The notes: generated from the sequence alone by a model not told the origin. 64,000 bases of DNA from Serpentinicella sp031432315 (GCF_031432315.1 NZ_JAVKGO010000012.1:1-64000); one strand, 5' to 3'. Positions 27,766-37,032 are shown, numbered from the stretch's first letter. A program made the numbers and translations.

Positions 27766-28959
27766 TCAGCTCAACTCCATTTGAGTATTTTTTGATATCC
27801 CTTGTAAAATCCCAAAAGCAATAAAGGCAGTAACCAAGGAACTACCACCATAGCTAACAAAGGGTAAGGTTATACCTGTAAGCGGAATTAGTTTTATCAC
27901 CCCACCAATGATGATAAATGTCTGATAACTATAAGTAAGTGTAATACCTAAGGCTACAATTCTTTTAAATTTATCCTCAGTATGTAATACAATTTTGAAG
28001 CCTCTGTACACCAAAATAAAGTATAACAATACCACACCTATTCCACCAAACAAGCCCATTTCCTCACAAATAGCTGAAAATATGAAATCCGTATGCACTT
28101 CCGGAATAAAATCCGGGCGTCCCATCCCTAAGCCTGTCCCAAAAAAACCTCCTTCAGCAATTGCGAAAAGAGATTGGGTAATTTGATACCCTCTACTTGC
28201 AATATTTTCCCATGGATTAATCCAGGCTTCAAATCTAATTTGAACGTGATTCATTGTGTAGTATCCTACAATAACAATAGCAAAGGCACCTGCTATATTC
28301 AAAAGTAGTAGTTTTTGGTCTTTGCTAAAAACATAAAAAACACTTAAAAATATACCATAAAACAACATTGCCATGCCTAAATCTCGTTGAAAAAAAAGTA
28401 GTAATATATGTAAATATGCAATACCAGTAAAAATATATACATTTTTTAGCTTCTTGGGATAGGTAAAGTATGCAGCTATAAAAAAAACATAAATAATCTT
28501 AATTATTTCAGCTGGTTGAAAAGTAAAATTACCAATACGAATCCAGTTTGTTGCCCCTTTTACCGTTGTACCAAGCGTAAAAGTTAATAAAAATAATAAT
28601 AATCCTCCAGCAATATAAAGGTACACATAAGATTCCCAGTTCCTTATTTTAATAAATATCACATAGCTTAAAAAGAATAATATTACACCAAACACGTACC
28701 ACAGGATTTGCCTTAGCCCTGTTGATGGATTCAAGCGATAAATCATTGTAATCCCAATACTAGAAAGCAAAGATATAATTAAAAATAAATAAGGATCACC
28801 CATTTTTGCTTTTTTTATGATGTAGTATCCTAATACCGTAACTAATGTAAGGCCTGCACCTGCGGCTAGTATGTACATATTTTCATGATCAATGAATAAG
28901 TATATTAGTAAGAAAAATAATGTATTTATTATGACCACAATGTTTAATGGACGCATCAA
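27766..28959 (-). CDS. FtsW/RodA/SpoVE (SEDS) peptidoglycan glycosyltransferase
   Basis: 397 residues, about ten membrane helices. The SEDS signatures GLGMGRP...PEVHTDFIFSAICEEMGLFGG and TGITLPFVSYGGSSL are present. It polymerises lipid II outside the membrane, working with the PBP encoded 2 bp downstream. It overlaps the FHA gene by 4 bp. Whether it serves elongation or spore formation cannot be told from sequence. Confidence 0.95.
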   Translation of the reverse strand: MMRPLNIVVIINTLFFLLIYLFIDHENMYILAAGAGLTLVTVLGYYIIKKAKMGDPYLFLIISLLSSIGITMIYRLNPSTGLRQILWYVFGVILFFLSYVIFIKIRNWESYVYLYIAGGLLLFLLTFTLGTTVKGATNWIRIGNFTFQPAEIIKIIYVFFIAAYFTYPKKLKNVYIFTGIAYLHILLLFFQRDLGMAMLFYGIFLSVFYVFSKDQKLLLLNIAGAFAIVIVGYYTMNHVQIRFEAWINPWENIASRGYQITQSLFAIAEGGFFGTGLGMGRPDFIPEVHTDFIFSAICEEMGLFGGIGVVLLYFILVYRGFKIVLHTEDKFKRIVALGITLTYSYQTFIIIGGVIKLIPLTGITLPFVSYGGSSLVTAFIAFGILQGISKNTQMELS

Positions 28960-29396
28960 CCCGTCTCCTTTATAAAAACGAATTCACTTAAACCAAAACT
29001 CATTCTATCGCCGTTTTTAAGTTTAACAACATCTTCTATTTTTTCACCATTTAAATAAGTCCCATTCACACTACCTAAATCCTCTAAGAAATAATCCTCA
29101 TCATAAGTAATTAAGGCATGCTTCGTAGATACGAACTTATCATTTAGAAAAATATTATTTTCTTTTCCTCTACCTATTGAAGTTTTTTCTTTCATTGGAT
29201 AAAAAGAATCTACCTCAAAATCAAGCTTTTTACTCGAGGTAAGTAATTTTAAAATGGGACCATCTATATTATTTTCTTCACTTTTTTGCATGGTTTTTAC
29301 ATCCATATAAATTAGTCGGATAATACTAAATATGAAGTAATAAATTAAAAATATAAAAACATAACGTATTGTCCATGATAGTATCGCAAACATCAA
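28956..29396 (-). CDS. FHA-domain membrane protein
   Basis: 146 residues: one N-terminal membrane helix (about 8-30), then an FHA phosphopeptide-binding domain (about 60-140) with GRGKENNI, the KH of STKHALI and VNGTYLNGEKI. It heads a three-gene FHA-SEDS-PBP unit, suggesting phosphorylation-dependent control of wall synthesis, as in actinobacteria. No Ser/Thr kinase gene is in the window. Confidence 0.92.
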   Translation of the reverse strand: MMFAILSWTIRYVFIFLIYYFIFSIIRLIYMDVKTMQKSEENNIDGPILKLLTSSKKLDFEVDSFYPMKEKTSIGRGKENNIFLNDKFVSTKHALITYDEDYFLEDLGSVNGTYLNGEKIEDVVKLKNGDRMSFGLSEFVFIKETG

Positions 29397-29568
29397 GATC
29401 CCTCTTCTTTATGATTTCAATTTGTTGCTTGTGTCACTGTATTACAAAAGAAAACAAGACAGCAAAATTTTAAGCATTTAAGGTGTATTTTTTATACTTA
29501 TTTTAATCTAACTTTAGAATTTCCCTACTTATATTCTATACCAAAAAGTAGTAATTAAACAACTGTTG

Positions 29569-30306
29569 CTAAAATGTTTTAGAAACAATCATACCTAGTA
29601 TAAAGCCAAAAACAGAGAAAACAGTAGAAAAACGTCCTTGATTTAAGGACTTTGACCTTGGAATCAACTCTCCAAAAGTAATATAGAGCATCGTACCTCC
29701 CGCAAAAGCTAAGCATATTCCTATAAATTCATAAGCGACACTACCAATTAAAGCCCCTAAATAAGCGCCTAATCCCATTGGTGCCCCCGCTAATAACGTA
29801 AGACTAAAGGCTTTTAACTTTGAGTACCCTGCAACTCTCAATGGCGTAACCATTGCAATACCTTCAGGCATATTATGTAAAGCAATTACTACGGCCAAAC
29901 CAATTCCTAAACGTTCTTGGGCAACAAATCCTGATCCGATCGCTAACCCCTCTGGGAAATTATGTAATGCAATACCAATTCCTAATAGTACAGAGGTTTT
30001 TATGTAGGCAGCATGCTTCCCTCGGTTTTTAAACTGGATCTTTGATACAAACCCATCAAGATATGCTGCCCCCATGGTCCCAATACAGACCCCAGCAGCA
30101 GTTCCCCACACACTTCCTAAGGCAAAAGCCTCGGGTAGTAGCTCAAAAGTTACAATAGCAACCATTAATCCACTGGAAATACCAATTACACCACTTAAAA
30201 ACTTTTTTGAAGGACGATTTAAAATAAAAGCCATAATACCACCCATACCAGTACCAATTATTCCTACAGATAAGCCAATGAGCGTCGTTCTAAGTATTAC
30301 ATTCAT
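29569..30306 (-). CDS. ZIP-family metal transporter
   Basis: 245 residues, eight predicted membrane helices. The metal-site helices HNFPEGLAIG and HNMPEGIAMV are intact, so it should import zinc or a similar divalent cation. Single gene; upstream lies a 435-bp gap. No Zur/Fur box was recognised. Confidence 0.93.
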   Translation of the reverse strand: MNVILRTTLIGLSVGIIGTGMGGIMAFILNRPSKKFLSGVIGISSGLMVAIVTFELLPEAFALGSVWGTAAGVCIGTMGAAYLDGFVSKIQFKNRGKHAAYIKTSVLLGIGIALHNFPEGLAIGSGFVAQERLGIGLAVVIALHNMPEGIAMVTPLRVAGYSKLKAFSLTLLAGAPMGLGAYLGALIGSVAYEFIGICLAFAGGTMLYITFGELIPRSKSLNQGRFSTVFSVFGFILGMIVSKTF

Positions 30307-30598
30307 CAGTGGTCCCCCCTTAAATTCCCCTTGTTAAAAGACAATTATTATATGTATATTCTATAGATTAGAAAAATATAGCTTTTGTTTTTAATGATGG
30401 GCTAATAAGGAGTTATATTTTATTTATTTATTTATTTATTGGACTAAATTTAATTGTGCAATTCTTCATTTAACTTTCTCAATAGATGAAATTGCATAAT
30501 TACATTATTGAAGGTTTTCATAGAATAAATTTAAAGAATGTTACCTGAGGTCGCGCCTCATTTGTTGACTTTTATCATTGAATTTATAGTAAAAAATA

Positions 30599-30675
30599 AG
30601 TCGACAAATTCGAAGCAGGGAAGGTATATTTTTTATATTTATTCGTCTAAATTTAATTATGCAATTTCCTCAAAT
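30599..30675. repeat. Dispersed intergenic element, copy 1
   Basis: Shares TCGAAGCAGGGAA(A/G)GTATA, then CTAAATT and AATTTCCTCAAA in the same order with 33600-33682. Both copies lie just after a terminated minus-strand gene. Confidence 0.6.
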
Positions 30676-30691
30676 ATATAGTTTCCTCAAT

Positions 30692-30739
30692 AAAAAAGAG
30701 TTCTAGGTTTTTATTTTAAATAACCTAGAACTCTTTTTT
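30692..30739 (-). terminator. queF terminator
   Basis: Perfect 18-bp hairpin (arms 30692-30709 and 30722-30739), A/T runs at the outside, 2 bp after the queF stop. Confidence 0.9.
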
Positions 30740-30741
30740 AT

Positions 30742-31239
30742 TTATCGATTGTCAATTGTCTCTGGATACATGTCATGCCACATCAAACGTTTCTCCGCAG
30801 TTTTTTCCCATTTCGTTCCCTCTTTACCATAATTACAGTAAGGATCAATAGAAATACCGCCTCTTGGTGTAAACTTACCCCAAACTTCAATATATTTAGG
30901 ATTCATTAGTTTAATTAAATCTTTCATAATAATATTAATACAATCTTCATGGAAATCTCCGTGATTTCTAAAACTTAATAGATACAGTTTTAAGGACTTG
31001 CTCTCAACTAAAGTTTCATCTGGAACGTAAGATATATATATTGTAGCAAAATCTGGCTGACCTGTCTTAGGGCAAAGACTTGTAAATTCAGGACAGTTGA
31101 ATTTTACAAAATAATCATTTTCAGAATGCTTATTCATAAAGCATTCTAATACTTCTGGATCATAGTCATAGTTATACTTAACCCCTTGATCCCCTAATAA
31201 GGTTACGCCTTCTAATTCTTTTTCATCTCTACCATCCAT
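30742..31239 (-). CDS. queF: NADPH-dependent preQ0 reductase QueF
   Basis: Reduces the nitrile of 7-cyano-7-deazaguanine to preQ1 in queuosine synthesis. 165 residues, unimodular type. Active-site Cys56 (SLCPKTGQPDF), Asp63 and the E-S-K-S-L-K motif (79-84) followed by HGDFHED are intact. AGGAGG before ATG. It lies 60 bp after queT, under the same leader. No queC/D/E genes are present, which fits salvage of preQ0 or preQ1. Confidence 0.97.
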   Translation of the reverse strand: MDGRDEKELEGVTLLGDQGVKYNYDYDPEVLECFMNKHSENDYFVKFNCPEFTSLCPKTGQPDFATIYISYVPDETLVESKSLKLYLLSFRNHGDFHEDCINIIMKDLIKLMNPKYIEVWGKFTPRGGISIDPYCNYGKEGTKWEKTAEKRLMWHDMYPETIDNR

Positions 31240-31299
31240 TTATAATCCTCCTCATTCTTTTCTTCTGAATTGTCTTCTTCTGAATCATCTTCTTATGTC

Positions 31300-31806
31300 T
31301 TAAATTTTATGTCTTAAATTTTTCACTAATAAAACACCTAATATTCCTGGAATAATTTGTCCTATAATAATACTTGTCGCTAAAATCTGATAAGGGACAC
31401 CGATTAAATAGGACAACCATATAGGTACAATTAGCCCAGGTCCTAATATAATGGGTATTGCAATTAACCAATCGCTTAGTTTTAGTTTTTTAATAAAGTA
31501 CACTGCCGACGTTGTAATAACACCTACAATAAAACCACCAACAATATCAAAAATGCCCAATCCACCCATTAAGGTATTACTTAGAAGATTACTTAGTCCT
31601 AAAGGGATAATTAGAAAAGGGTATATTGCACCTAATCCATATATTGATGTTGCTACCCTAATTTGATATTGTCCAAATGCAAAATGTTGTGTCATGATCA
31701 TAATCGTTATATATAGGGCCATAACAATTCCAGAAATGGTTAATTTCCTTACTAAGGGTATTGATTCGCTATTTTCTTTTAAACCTTTACTAGTTTTTGA
31801 TTTCAT
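31300..31806 (-). CDS. queT: Queuosine-precursor transporter QueT
   Basis: 168 residues with five or six membrane helices; QueT-family S component of an ECF importer (COG4708). The identification is supported by co-transcription with queF and by the preQ1-type aptamer upstream. Energising ECF subunits are expected elsewhere. Its ribosome site AAGGAGG is part of a long inverted repeat (31812-31875). Confidence 0.9.
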   Translation of the reverse strand: MKSKTSKGLKENSESIPLVRKLTISGIVMALYITIMIMTQHFAFGQYQIRVATSIYGLGAIYPFLIIPLGLSNLLSNTLMGGLGIFDIVGGFIVGVITTSAVYFIKKLKLSDWLIAIPIILGPGLIVPIWLSYLIGVPYQILATSIIIGQIIPGILGVLLVKNLRHKI

Positions 31807-31811
31807 TGTTT

Positions 31812-31875
31812 CCTCCTTGTTTTCTTAAGATATGCATCCTAGGTCATAAAACAAAGCACTTAAGCAAACAGGAGT
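31812..31875 (-). promoter_or_regulatory. Inverted repeat enclosing the queT ribosome-binding site
   Basis: On the minus strand CTCCTGTTTGCTTAAG (from 31875) can pair with CTTAAGAAAACAAGGAG next to the queT start, hiding the Shine-Dalgarno sequence. It has a few mismatches or bulges and a 29-base loop. It could add translational control below the riboswitch. Confidence 0.45.
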
Positions 31876-31920
31876 GGTATTTTATTGCATGAGAAATTTG
31901 CATATCAAATTTACACAAAT

Positions 31921-31941
31921 AAAAAAGGGCCTACTGGCCCC
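31921..31941 (-). terminator. Riboswitch-associated terminator
   Basis: Minus strand GGGCC-AGTA-GGCCC followed by six T. It lies 36 bases after the aptamer tail and 115 bases before queT, the place of an expression-platform terminator. Confidence 0.75.
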
Positions 31942-31976
31942 AATAAAATTAAAATCAAAAGATTTCACTCAAATCG

Positions 31977-32020
31977 CCTAGTTTTGTTTTTAGACAGGAT
32001 GGTCTCGAACTGAACTGTCT
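31977..32020 (-). promoter_or_regulatory. preQ1-I riboswitch aptamer upstream of queT-queF
   Basis: Minus strand: stem AGACAG (32020-32015) / CTGTCT (31997-31992), a loop beginning TTCAG and ending ACCATC, then an A-rich tail AAAAACAAAACTAGG. The stem, C-rich 3' loop and A-rich ACTA tail match the class I preQ1 aptamer layout. The ACTAGGC tail can alternatively pair with GCCAGT of the terminator, giving an antiterminator. Ligand is inferred from layout and from the genes controlled. Confidence 0.75.
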
Positions 32021-32083
32021 TATTTAGTTTTGTTTATTATATCATAATTCTCCTAAACACTTCAACAACATTGAAAATAATCA

Positions 32084-33379
32084 TTAACGATATCTAAATT
32101 GCACCCTTAGAATCCCTTGTTTTTCATTCATGCTAAAGCTATAGCTAGCTAAAGTGACTTCACTACCACGATTCATAACCACTTCGTCAATTGCCCTTTT
32201 AAGATCATAGGTGTTTTGATTGTAGTTTAAGATTTTTAGTTCCATACTTGCATTTTTATTGATTACCGCTGTTTCCACTTTATTATAAAATTCATTGTAA
32301 TTTCCCACTACAAGACCGTTATAGTAGTGATAATTATGCTTAGTACTAGTGGCAGCTGGGTACTTGTTTCTATCCCATGTGTGTTCTTTTCCTATCTCAC
32401 TGTCCGTTAGGTTAAAATAGTCATATCTTAAAACATCGCTTCCATCTTCCATAACAGGATCATTCCAAGTTGCATCTACATGATAATAGCGACCTGCTAT
32501 TTTCACAAGATTCCAAGCATGGTTTTCCCCACCTGCAACCCCAACAACAATTTGGTTTTCAATCCCAACCTTATCAAGAAGAAGCTTCATGCCCCCGGCA
32601 TAACCTTCGCACACACCCACACCTTTTATTAGTACACCATAGGCATTATAGGATTCAGGTGGTATCGTATTGTTATTGTAATTATAGCTATCATATCTTG
32701 CATGATTGACAATATAGTCATGAATGGCTTTTTGTTTTTGAAAATCATTCATCTGTCCCTTTATCACATTAGCAATAATTTTATCTAATTCCTTTTCAAG
32801 CTGTTTTCGGTGATTCATTATTGTATTTTGGTCTTTGAAATAACTAGGCTCAAAAATCCCATTGGTCCAGTGTTGTGCCCCTTCATAATATAAAATCAAG
32901 GGATTTTCCCGCACAGCCCTTTCAGCCAAATCAAATACGGTTTGTGCATTTTTCGCTTCGGGAAAATCTGATAAATCAATTCGCCTAGAACCTTCTAATA
33001 GTCCTCTCGCAATGGTATCATACATTGTCTTTTGAGATTGTACTGCCACTTCATTAGTCTTAGGTTCTTCTTGCTCAGTAAATGTACTATTACTTGGCTC
33101 AGCATTTTCATTTATAATTGTAACTTCATTATTGTTTTTATCTTTGTTATTTTCATCTTTGTTATTTTCATCTTTATTGGTTTCATCTTTGTTGGTTTCA
33201 TCTTGGAAGTGATCAGTGATAATATCTGTATTACTATTTTTTATAAGACTTTCAAGACTTGGATATTTTGTAGTGTTGTCTATTACTTTAAAAGCCAGTA
33301 TAACAAAAACAATTACTACAAAAATATTAAAAAGGATTAAATTTCTCCAAAAATTATTTTTTTTCGCTCTTTTACCCAT
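32084..33379 (-). CDS. Secreted transglutaminase-like protein
   Basis: 431 residues. N-terminal membrane helix (about 11-32), then a low-complexity linker with repeats of NKDE(N/T) (about 60-85), then a transglutaminase-like core with Cys257 (GVGVCEGYAGG), His287 (GENHAWN) and Asp302 (YHVDATW). The triad is complete, so a cysteine protease or amide-bond-forming activity on the cell surface is plausible. Substrate is unknown. Stands alone, upstream of the queT leader. Confidence 0.88.
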   Translation of the reverse strand: MGKRAKKNNFWRNLILFNIFVVIVFVILAFKVIDNTTKYPSLESLIKNSNTDIITDHFQDETNKDETNKDENNKDENNKDKNNNEVTIINENAEPSNSTFTEQEEPKTNEVAVQSQKTMYDTIARGLLEGSRRIDLSDFPEAKNAQTVFDLAERAVRENPLILYYEGAQHWTNGIFEPSYFKDQNTIMNHRKQLEKELDKIIANVIKGQMNDFQKQKAIHDYIVNHARYDSYNYNNNTIPPESYNAYGVLIKGVGVCEGYAGGMKLLLDKVGIENQIVVGVAGGENHAWNLVKIAGRYYHVDATWNDPVMEDGSDVLRYDYFNLTDSEIGKEHTWDRNKYPAATSTKHNYHYYNGLVVGNYNEFYNKVETAVINKNASMELKILNYNQNTYDLKRAIDEVVMNRGSEVTLASYSFSMNEKQGILRVQFRYR

Positions 33380-33599
33380 AAGCCCTCCACCAATTTAGAC
33401 ATCTTTTAAAGCTTGAATAAATTATATTCTTACCGTTTATTCTGCCCAATAAAATTGTAAACTTATTATATATAATCCTTTACCAATAAACAAGTGTTTG
33501 TTAAATCTACCTATTACAATAAATTGTATATTAGCATTATTGAGAGTTTTTAAAATTAATATACAAATACTTCTAATGTATCATCTTATTTTTAACAAT

Positions 33600-33682
33600 A
33601 AACAAGTTGGTAAACTCGAAGCAGGGAAAGTATACATTTATATGTATCAACTAAATTAGATATAGAATATAATTTCCTCAAA
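33600..33682. repeat. Dispersed intergenic element, copy 2
   Basis: Same ordered blocks as 30599-30675: CTCGAAGCAGGGAAAGTATA, CTAAATTAGA and AATTTCCTCAAA. Confidence 0.6.
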
Positions 33683-33714
33683 CAAAAAGAAAGAAGCAGC
33701 AAAATTGCCACTTC
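33682..33714 (-). terminator. prfA terminator
   Basis: Minus strand GAAGTGGCA / TGCTGCTTC (9 bp with two G-T pairs), then a T-rich tract, directly after the prfA stop. Confidence 0.75.
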
Positions 33715-34785
33715 CTACTCTACCGCTTTTAATTTTTCAGCTTGGTCCGATGTAATCAAAGCATCTATCAAGTCAAAAATATCACCTTGTAAATAACTGT
33801 CTAACTGATAACTTGTTAAGTTAATTCTATGGTCTGTAACACGTCCTTGTGGGAAGTTATACGTTCTAATTCTCTCACTACGATCTCCAGATCCAACTTG
33901 GCTTCTTCTATTTTGGGCAATTTCATCGTGTTGCTCCTGTACCAACTTGTCATACAGTCTTGCCTTTAATACTTTTAAAGCCTTTTCCTTGTTTTTTAAC
34001 TGAGACTTTTCATCCTGGCATGATACAACAATACCAGTTGGCTCATGGGTCGCTCTAACTGCTGAGTCAGTTGTATTAACACTTTGTCCCCCACACCCAG
34101 ATGACCTAAATACATCAATTCTTACTTCATTCATATTTAATTCAAAATCTACATCATCTACTTCTGGCAACACCGCTACAGTCGCTGCAGATGTATGAAT
34201 TCGACCACCAGATTCTGTAGAAGGAATTCTTTGGACTCTATGGGTACCACTCTCATATTTTAGTTTTGAGTAAGCTCCTTGTCCCTTAATCATAAAGATT
34301 ACCTCTTTATAACCACCTACTCCGGTTTCATTTATACTCATTATTTCAACTTTCCATCCATTTTTCTCTGCATATCTTGAGTACATTCTAAATAGATCCC
34401 CAGCAAATAGTCCGGCTTCGTCTCCACCAGTACCCGCTCTAATTTCAACAATAACGTTTTTATCATCATTTGGATCTTTTGGTAAAAGTAAAATTTGTAG
34501 TTCCTCTTTAAATGCCTCTATTTTATCTTCTAATTCATCAATTTCCATCTTAGCCATTTCCTTTAACTCATCATCTGCACTCTTATCGTAGAGTATTTCC
34601 TTTGCTTCTTTGTACGCTTTTTCCGACTCAGTATACTCATTATATTTAGCAACAATCGGCTCAAGATCAGAGTGTTCTTTCACAAGCTTTTTCCATTGAT
34701 TTTGATTGTTTATAATATCGGGATCACTAATTTTTCTCCCTAAATCCTCATATTTTTCCTGTAAAAACATTAGTTTTTCCAGCAT
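33715..34785 (-). CDS. prfA: Peptide chain release factor 1
   Basis: Reads UAA and UAG stop codons. The recognition tripeptide is PST at about 188-190 (P-x-T type, as for RF1) and the catalytic GGQ is at about 232-234 within SSGCGGQSVN. Start ATG 34785 (356 residues) has AGAGGTG 6 bp upstream; a GTG at 34794 falls inside it. The Gln of GGQ is the target of PrmC, encoded 64 bp upstream. Confidence 0.97.
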   Translation of the reverse strand: MLEKLMFLQEKYEDLGRKISDPDIINNQNQWKKLVKEHSDLEPIVAKYNEYTESEKAYKEAKEILYDKSADDELKEMAKMEIDELEDKIEAFKEELQILLLPKDPNDDKNVIVEIRAGTGGDEAGLFAGDLFRMYSRYAEKNGWKVEIMSINETGVGGYKEVIFMIKGQGAYSKLKYESGTHRVQRIPSTESGGRIHTSAATVAVLPEVDDVDFELNMNEVRIDVFRSSGCGGQSVNTTDSAVRATHEPTGIVVSCQDEKSQLKNKEKALKVLKARLYDKLVQEQHDEIAQNRRSQVGSGDRSERIRTYNFPQGRVTDHRINLTSYQLDSYLQGDIFDLIDALITSDQAEKLKAVE

Positions 34786-34849
34786 CTTATTCACCTCTAC
34801 ATCTATTTTTTCACCATTAGATTATTATATCAGATATATTGTCATTTCG

Positions 34850-35722
34850 CTACTTATTTATTCTCCCTCTAACCACTCTATCCTTTCCTGCAAGGTCTTG
34901 TAAAACCTCTACATCTACAAAACCCACTTTTAGCAATAATTCTTTTACTGCCTTTCCTTGATCATACCCAATTTCAAACAAAAGCCATCCATTTTTCTTT
35001 AGAAATTCTGGAGACTTAGTTGTAATTTTTCGATAAAAATCCAAGCCATCGTTCCCACCATCTAGGGCCAACCTAGGCTCATAGTCCTTCACTTGACGAT
35101 CTAAACCCAAAACATCTTCAGAAGGAATATATGGTGGATTTGATACAATAAAATCGAAGTGTTTCTCCATTTTAAGTGCATCTATTGGATCAAACATACT
35201 TCCCTCTAGAAACTTTACTCGACTATCTACTTTATTTGTTATGGCATTTTTATTTGCTACCCTCAAAGCCGTTTCCGATATATCTACTGCATAGACCTGT
35301 GCTTTTGGAATATACTTTGCTAGACTAACACTAATCGCCCCACTACCTGTACCAATATCTAAAATACTGACATCTTGTTGGTGTTCCTTTTCTTTATATA
35401 TACGAAGGGTTTCTTCAATCAATATTTCCGTATCTCCCCGAGGGATCAACACCCCTTCTTCTATATAAAAATCTAAGCCCATAAACTCTTGTTTGTTAAT
35501 AATATATTGAATAGGTACCATGTTCACTCTTTTTTTTATTAATTCCCCAAATTCACGACATATTTCCCGGGAAATTTCCCTTTCTGGGTAAATATGTAGA
35601 TTAATGCGATCTATATTCATAACGCTACACAAAAGCACTTGTGCATCAAGCTTTGGCGTGTCAACCCCTGCCTTTTCAAGCTGCTCTGTTGCTTCTTTAA
35701 GTACACTTGCCACTGTTTGCAA
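34850..35722 (-). CDS. prmC: Release-factor glutamine methyltransferase PrmC
   Basis: SAM-dependent enzyme that methylates the GGQ glutamine of RF1/RF2. Motif I is DIGTGSGAISVSLA (about 122-135) and the NPPY catalytic motif lies near 195-198. The start is placed at TTG 35722 (290 residues) because GAGGTGG lies 6 bp before it and the ATG at 35737 is part of that site. Gene order prmC-prfA is typical of Clostridia, opposite to Bacillus. Confidence 0.95.
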   Translation of the reverse strand: MQTVASVLKEATEQLEKAGVDTPKLDAQVLLCSVMNIDRINLHIYPEREISREICREFGELIKKRVNMVPIQYIINKQEFMGLDFYIEEGVLIPRGDTEILIEETLRIYKEKEHQQDVSILDIGTGSGAISVSLAKYIPKAQVYAVDISETALRVANKNAITNKVDSRVKFLEGSMFDPIDALKMEKHFDFIVSNPPYIPSEDVLGLDRQVKDYEPRLALDGGNDGLDFYRKITTKSPEFLKKNGWLLFEIGYDQGKAVKELLLKVGFVDVEVLQDLAGKDRVVRGRINK

Positions 35723-35975
35723 AATAGTCCACCTCATTTTATTTACTTTAAGATGAATTACTATATAATTTCATAAACAAAACATCTACTTACTAGTTTA
35801 TACTATTATCGCCCTAATTGTCTATCTTACACATTTTTTGACTTATCACTACTTTTGTTTTATGCTAGTTTAACAAAAATATAATTTAAATTATATTTTC
35901 TGATATAATGTGTTATGTTATTACATAAGCATTTTTATTTGACCTATAATTTAAGCTACGAAAGGAGATTTACAT

Positions 35976-36815
35976 ATGATTAATAACAACATAAAAGTGA
36001 TTGTATTTGATTTGGATGGAACTTTATACGAAGATACCCATCACTTCGATTACTATGTAAAGAAAATCAAAGAACAACTGCCAGAAAAAGAGCAAAATGC
36101 TTTTGCAGAAGAATATGCCCAGTTTATGAATGACAACCACACACTAAAAATTGGACGTATTTATGATGTTCAAGAAGACTTAATCATTGACCAAGTAAAA
36201 GATAAAATTAAAAACGTATTCACTTGGGAAGGGAACGTTTTAGCGGATTCTGAAGTTAAAAAACTTTACCCGGAAGCAGTACCTATAGATATGGAACGTT
36301 TCTTTAGCATCGGAGACATGTGGTGGGTACCAAATGCCCTAGCAAGACATTATGGACTTGAGCGTAGTCACACACAGGATGCCTTTTTAAAGACAAGAGA
36401 GCATATGATGACCGAAGCTTTTAAAATGAATCCTGTTCCTGGTTTTAGTAATTGCCTAGAATCCCTAAAGGATAAAGTAAATTTAGTCTTAATGACCAAT
36501 AGTCCTGAACCAGATAGTAGAGTCATCTTAGAAAAATTAGGTCTGTCCAATGTGTTTAAAAAGCTTGTATTTAATGCGAAAAAACCAACAGCAACCAATG
36601 ATCATTTTCTTGATTTTAAAGAAACTTTTAATGTTTCCTACAATGAAATTCTAAGTGTGGGGGATAATTATCTAAATGAAATTTTACCAGCCAATCTATT
36701 AGGCTGCTCAACCATTTATATTGATCCTCATAGCACGCTTGTAGATCGTTCTTCAGAAATTGTTGTTAAAAGTATTACTGAAGTAATACCAATGATTGAA
36801 AAGTTAGGAAAATAA
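35976..36815 (+). CDS. HAD-superfamily hydrolase
   Basis: 279 residues. Motif I is DLDGT with nucleophile Asp12 and Asp14; motif II lies in LVLMTNSPEP, the motif III Lys in AKKPTATN, and motif IV in SVGDNYLNEILPA. An unusually long helical cap (about 20-165) separates motifs I and II. Single plus-strand gene in a minus-strand region, behind GAAAGGAG, with its own terminator. It faces a phosphonate-type transporter operon but lacks phosphonatase signatures; the substrate is unknown (nucleotidase-like group possible). Confidence 0.85.
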   Translation: MINNNIKVIVFDLDGTLYEDTHHFDYYVKKIKEQLPEKEQNAFAEEYAQFMNDNHTLKIGRIYDVQEDLIIDQVKDKIKNVFTWEGNVLADSEVKKLYPEAVPIDMERFFSIGDMWWVPNALARHYGLERSHTQDAFLKTREHMMTEAFKMNPVPGFSNCLESLKDKVNLVLMTNSPEPDSRVILEKLGLSNVFKKLVFNAKKPTATNDHFLDFKETFNVSYNEILSVGDNYLNEILPANLLGCSTIYIDPHSTLVDRSSEIVVKSITEVIPMIEKLGK

Positions 36816-36819
36816 ACTA

Positions 36820-36850
36820 AAACCCTCTTATATCTTATATAGAGGGTTTT
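36820..36850 (+). terminator. HAD gene terminator
   Basis: Hairpin AACCCTCT/AGAGGGTT (arms 36821-36828 and 36841-36848, extended by TATA pairs) followed by TTTTCTT. Confidence 0.8.
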
Positions 36851-36867
36851 CTTATAGGTGTCATATT

Positions 36868-37032
36868 AAACAATGGTTTAACAATCGTTCAACTATGGTT
36901 CAACACTGAACGTAAGAGAAGTATCTAAATTTCCCCTTTCTACTTTCCAACTTTCCAACTTATTAACCATGGTTTAACTATGGTTCAACTATGGTTCAAC
37001 TATGGTTCAACTATGGTTCAACAATTGTAAAC
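36868..37032. repeat. Repeat island 3: two 11-bp arrays around an 8-bp array
   Basis: 11-bp units of GTTNAAC plus four bases at 36868-36913 and five phased units from 36972 to 37026, nearly all GTTCAAC-TATG. Between them is a short AACTTTCC array (36943-36960). A partial hairpin module follows at 37031-37065. Confidence 0.9.

Larger units (their letters stand above)
30307..30741. other. Intergenic gap, ZIP gene / queF
   Basis: Contains the ZIP promoter region, a TTTAATT(G/A)TGCAATT motif repeated near 30451 and 30653, a 77-bp dispersed element at 30599-30675 that recurs before prfA, and the queF terminator. No gene is seen. Confidence 0.6.
33380..33714. other. Intergenic gap, transglutaminase gene / prfA
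   Basis: Holds the promoter region of the transglutaminase gene, a second copy of the dispersed GCAGGGAA element (33600-33682) and the prfA terminator. No gene is seen. Confidence 0.6.
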
